A program made the position numbers and the translations under genes. DNA of 64,000 bases from NCBI GenBank assembly GCA_050250575.1, contig JBFWOJ010000004.1:221418-285417 (forward strand), in the 5' to 3' direction. The notes below the pieces were generated by a model that had not been told where the DNA came from, did no database searches, and was given only the letters and a program-made list of their open reading frames with translations. This document shows positions 62,392 through 64,000 of the stretch, in pieces. The first letter of the stretch is position 1. Each line of letters begins with the position of its first letter. The DNA is from SHVO01 sp050250575 (GTDB lineage Bacteria; Pseudomonadota; Alphaproteobacteria; Rhodospirillales; Rhodospirillaceae).

Positions 62392-63138
62392 ATGTATAGC
62401 GTGATCAAGGAGGCGGTGCTGCCGCCGGGATGCCTGTGGCTGCTGCTCGCGGGCGGACTTCTCCTCCTCGTGCTGGGCCGCCGCAAGGCAGGTCTGATCA
62501 CCATGAGCGCGGGGCTCATCGCGTTCTACGTCCTGTCGATGCCGCTCGTGGCCGAGCGCCTGGTCGGCCTGGTCCAAACCGTCCCCGCGCTGCCCGAGGC
62601 CGAAGTGCGCGGCGCACCCGCCCAGGCCATCGTCGTTCTCTCCGGGGGTCTTCACTACAACAGTCCGGAGTATGGAGGCATGACGGTCGACGAGATCACG
62701 CTCGAGCGCCTGCGATACGCCGCGCGGGTTCACCGCCTCACCGGCCTGCCGCTGTACGTCTCGGGCGGGCGTCCGCCGGGCGCCGCCGTGACTCTCGCCG
62801 GCGCGATGAAAGCCGCGCTCAACGACGACTTCGGGATTGCGGACGTGACGACCGAAGAGCGATCGCTCGACACCTATGAGAATGCCGTCTTCACCGCCGA
62901 GATCCTGCGGCAGCGGGACGTGCGCAGTGTGCTTCTCGTCACCCATGCGAGCCACATGCCGCGGGCCGTGAAAGCCTTCTCCGAAACGGGCCTGACGATC
63001 ATACCGGCGCCCACCATATTCGCGCATGTCTCGCCCGAATCGCCGACGACCTATCTGCCGCGCCTGAGCGGCCTGGCACAAAGCCACTACGCGATCTATG
63101 AGATCGCAGGCCGCGCCTGGTACGCGCTACGCCACTGA
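62392..63138 (+). CDS. YdcF/ElyC-like DUF218 membrane protein
   Basis: ATG 62392 with GGGGCGGG upstream is preferred to GTG 62380. The 248-residue protein has two N-terminal helices and a periplasmic DUF218 domain: AIVVLSGGLHYN, LYVSGGRPPG, ERSLDTYENAVFT and LVTHASHMPRAVKAF. YdcF/ElyC-like proteins act in envelope biogenesis; molecular function is not fixed. It is 75 bases after the GT4 gene on the same strand. Confidence 0.92.
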   Translation: MYSVIKEAVLPPGCLWLLLAGGLLLLVLGRRKAGLITMSAGLIAFYVLSMPLVAERLVGLVQTVPALPEAEVRGAPAQAIVVLSGGLHYNSPEYGGMTVDEITLERLRYAARVHRLTGLPLYVSGGRPPGAAVTLAGAMKAALNDDFGIADVTTEERSLDTYENAVFTAEILRQRDVRSVLLVTHASHMPRAVKAFSETGLTIIPAPTIFAHVSPESPTTYLPRLSGLAQSHYAIYEIAGRAWYALRH

Positions 63139-63161
63139 CGCGAGCACGAATGCAGCCGACG

Positions 63162-63731
63162 CTAATGCAGCGTCGATGACGTCGCCTCCCAGCCCGAGGC
63201 GACCGCGGCACAATCGAACATGAGCGCGGTGATGAAGCCCTCGTTTGTCTGATGCACGCGGCACGCCGCCCCGAGCAACTGGGCGCGGCGGCGGACGAGC
63301 GATAGGCGGCGCACGGTCGCGGTGTGCCGCAGCGCCGAGATCCGGCGTTCGGTCACGGCGAGGATCCATACGCCATGCTGGCGCCGCAGTGTCACGGTCA
63401 GGGACGCACCGTTGGAGTGACAGGTGCCGTGATCGGCGATGTCGATGAGCAGGGTCTCGATCACCTCGCACACGAGCTGCAGCGCCGCGCGATGCATCGC
63501 GCCGCTGTCGACGTCGAACAGGCATTGGATCTTGCGCGGGCGAAGGTATTTCTCGTCGCACTGTTTGCAGAATTTGAACAGCTGTGCACAGACATCGACG
63601 GTGTCGGACGGCGCCGGCCCGCGTACGACAGGCAGGTCGGCTTCAGACGTGAAATCGCCGTGCTCCACAAGCGGCGGGTGGGTTTGCGCCAGCGGCATCA
63701 ACGCATTCGAAATATTTTTTTCATGCCTCAT
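63162..63731 (-). CDS. Histidine-kinase-like / ATPase-fold protein without a sensor domain
   Basis: The 189-residue protein lacks a signal peptide. The middle (LVCEVIETLLIDIADHG) and later strands (ASLTVTLRRQHGVWILAVTERR) resemble the dimerisation-plus-HATPase layout of phosphotransfer or HWE-type kinases in Alphaproteobacteria, but no clear N-box or G-box is visible. It could be a histidine phosphotransferase (ChpT-like) or a degenerate kinase. It is convergent with the ydcF-like gene, 23 bases away. Confidence 0.6.
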   Translation of the reverse strand: MRHEKNISNALMPLAQTHPPLVEHGDFTSEADLPVVRGPAPSDTVDVCAQLFKFCKQCDEKYLRPRKIQCLFDVDSGAMHRAALQLVCEVIETLLIDIADHGTCHSNGASLTVTLRRQHGVWILAVTERRISALRHTATVRRLSLVRRRAQLLGAACRVHQTNEGFITALMFDCAAVASGWEATSSTLH

Positions 63732-63898
63732 CGTCGCTTCCGCGTGCGCGCATCGTCATCCGTAAGACGCGCCTGCGCGCATACGGTCGCGCATGGTCTG
63801 CGGCCTTCCTGCTTATCATCAGCAAGATGCGTGCCATTCCGAAAACCCTGCAAAATCAGGGCTAAATGCGTCGGAAATGCGGACGCGTGTAAAACTGT

Positions 63899-64000
63899 TT
63901 AACGCATCGTAGGGCGCGCAAAACGCATCAGGGCCGCAGCGCCGCGCGCCAGACGCCGCATCGTGCGCAGCGGATGATTGCGCGGCTTCGGCTTGATTCG
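63899..64000 (-). CDS. Possible 3' end of a gene running in from the right
   Basis: The minus strand is open from the window edge to a TAA at 63899-63901. The 33 visible codons encode a basic, alanine-rich tail (for example RTMRRLARGAAALMRFARP), as seen at the C-terminus of many glycosyltransferases. It cannot be identified. The 63732-63898 stretch beyond it holds nothing I can support. Confidence 0.35.
   Translation of the reverse strand, partial: RIKPKPRNHPLRTMRRLARGAAALMRFARPTMR

Noticed and set aside
1..64000. CRISPR array, tRNA, rRNA, insertion sequence or phage genes
   Set aside because: I saw no regularly spaced repeats, no cloverleaf-like sequence in gaps and no transposase or integrase motifs. 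A tRNA scan would settle this.

Overview
The window is GC-rich, densely coding bacterial DNA. Its gene content points to a Gram-negative proteobacterium, most likely an alphaproteobacterium: it has an XrtA/PEP-CTERM exopolysaccharide locus, Tat and lipoprotein signals, HU, a DksA/TraR-type protein and many short-overlap operons. I cannot fix the genus. I see no tRNA, rRNA, CRISPR array, insertion sequence or phage gene.

Left part, 1-24 kb. This part is accessory metabolism. After the 3' end of a GT17-type glycosyltransferase come a class II aldolase, a CYP199-like cytochrome P450 and a 2-keto-4-pentenoate hydratase relative, which look like an aromatic-compound module. Next is a five-gene minus-strand operon (11464 down to 4465). 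It encodes a lipoprotein with DUF1587/1595/1592/1588/1585-type regions and a CxxCH motif, a Tat-exported DUF1552 protein, two paralogous secreted triple-repeat proteins (Lipoprotein_15/COG4315 type) and an exported protein of unknown family. A TetR-style operator sits inside its likely promoter. This is the best candidate for an undescribed envelope system here. It is followed by wrbA, a periplasmic PEBP protein, a DUF1028 protein, an S9 peptidase, a tandem pair of exported M20 amidohydrolases, a Fur-box-linked unknown gene, a YihY/BrkB protein, an SDR enzyme with a signal peptide, HU and a DksA-like protein.

Right part, 24-62 kb. This is a large exosortase A (XrtA) / PEP-CTERM polysaccharide locus. 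A single PEP-CTERM substrate gene (24212-24832) has a consensus sigma-54 promoter and lies across an 835-base regulatory gap from the EPS initiating sugar transferase and prsK-prsR-prsT-galE. PrsR is a sigma-54 activator, so the expected circuit PrsK to PrsR to RpoN to PEP-CTERM gene is visible. Downstream are glycosyltransferases, a fused Gfo/Idh/MocA-epimerase, an O-antigen-ligase-like protein, an operon with an ATP-grasp/low-molecular-weight phosphatase fusion, xrtA itself (without the C-terminal EpsI domain), an asparagine-synthase-like amidotransferase, and a minus-strand operon for polymer export: export lipoprotein, chain-length protein, tyrosine kinase, outer-membrane protein, ATPase, deacetylase and FemAB-like protein. 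The leader of the initiating transferase can fold into a roughly 20-bp stem that buries the ribosome binding site, with competing alternative pairings; it looks like a cis-acting RNA switch.

The last 2 kb hold a GT4 glycosyltransferase, a YdcF-like protein, a histidine-kinase-like protein and a possible partial gene at the edge. Coordinates are given for the starts I judge most likely; where this differs from the longest open frame, the reason is stated.
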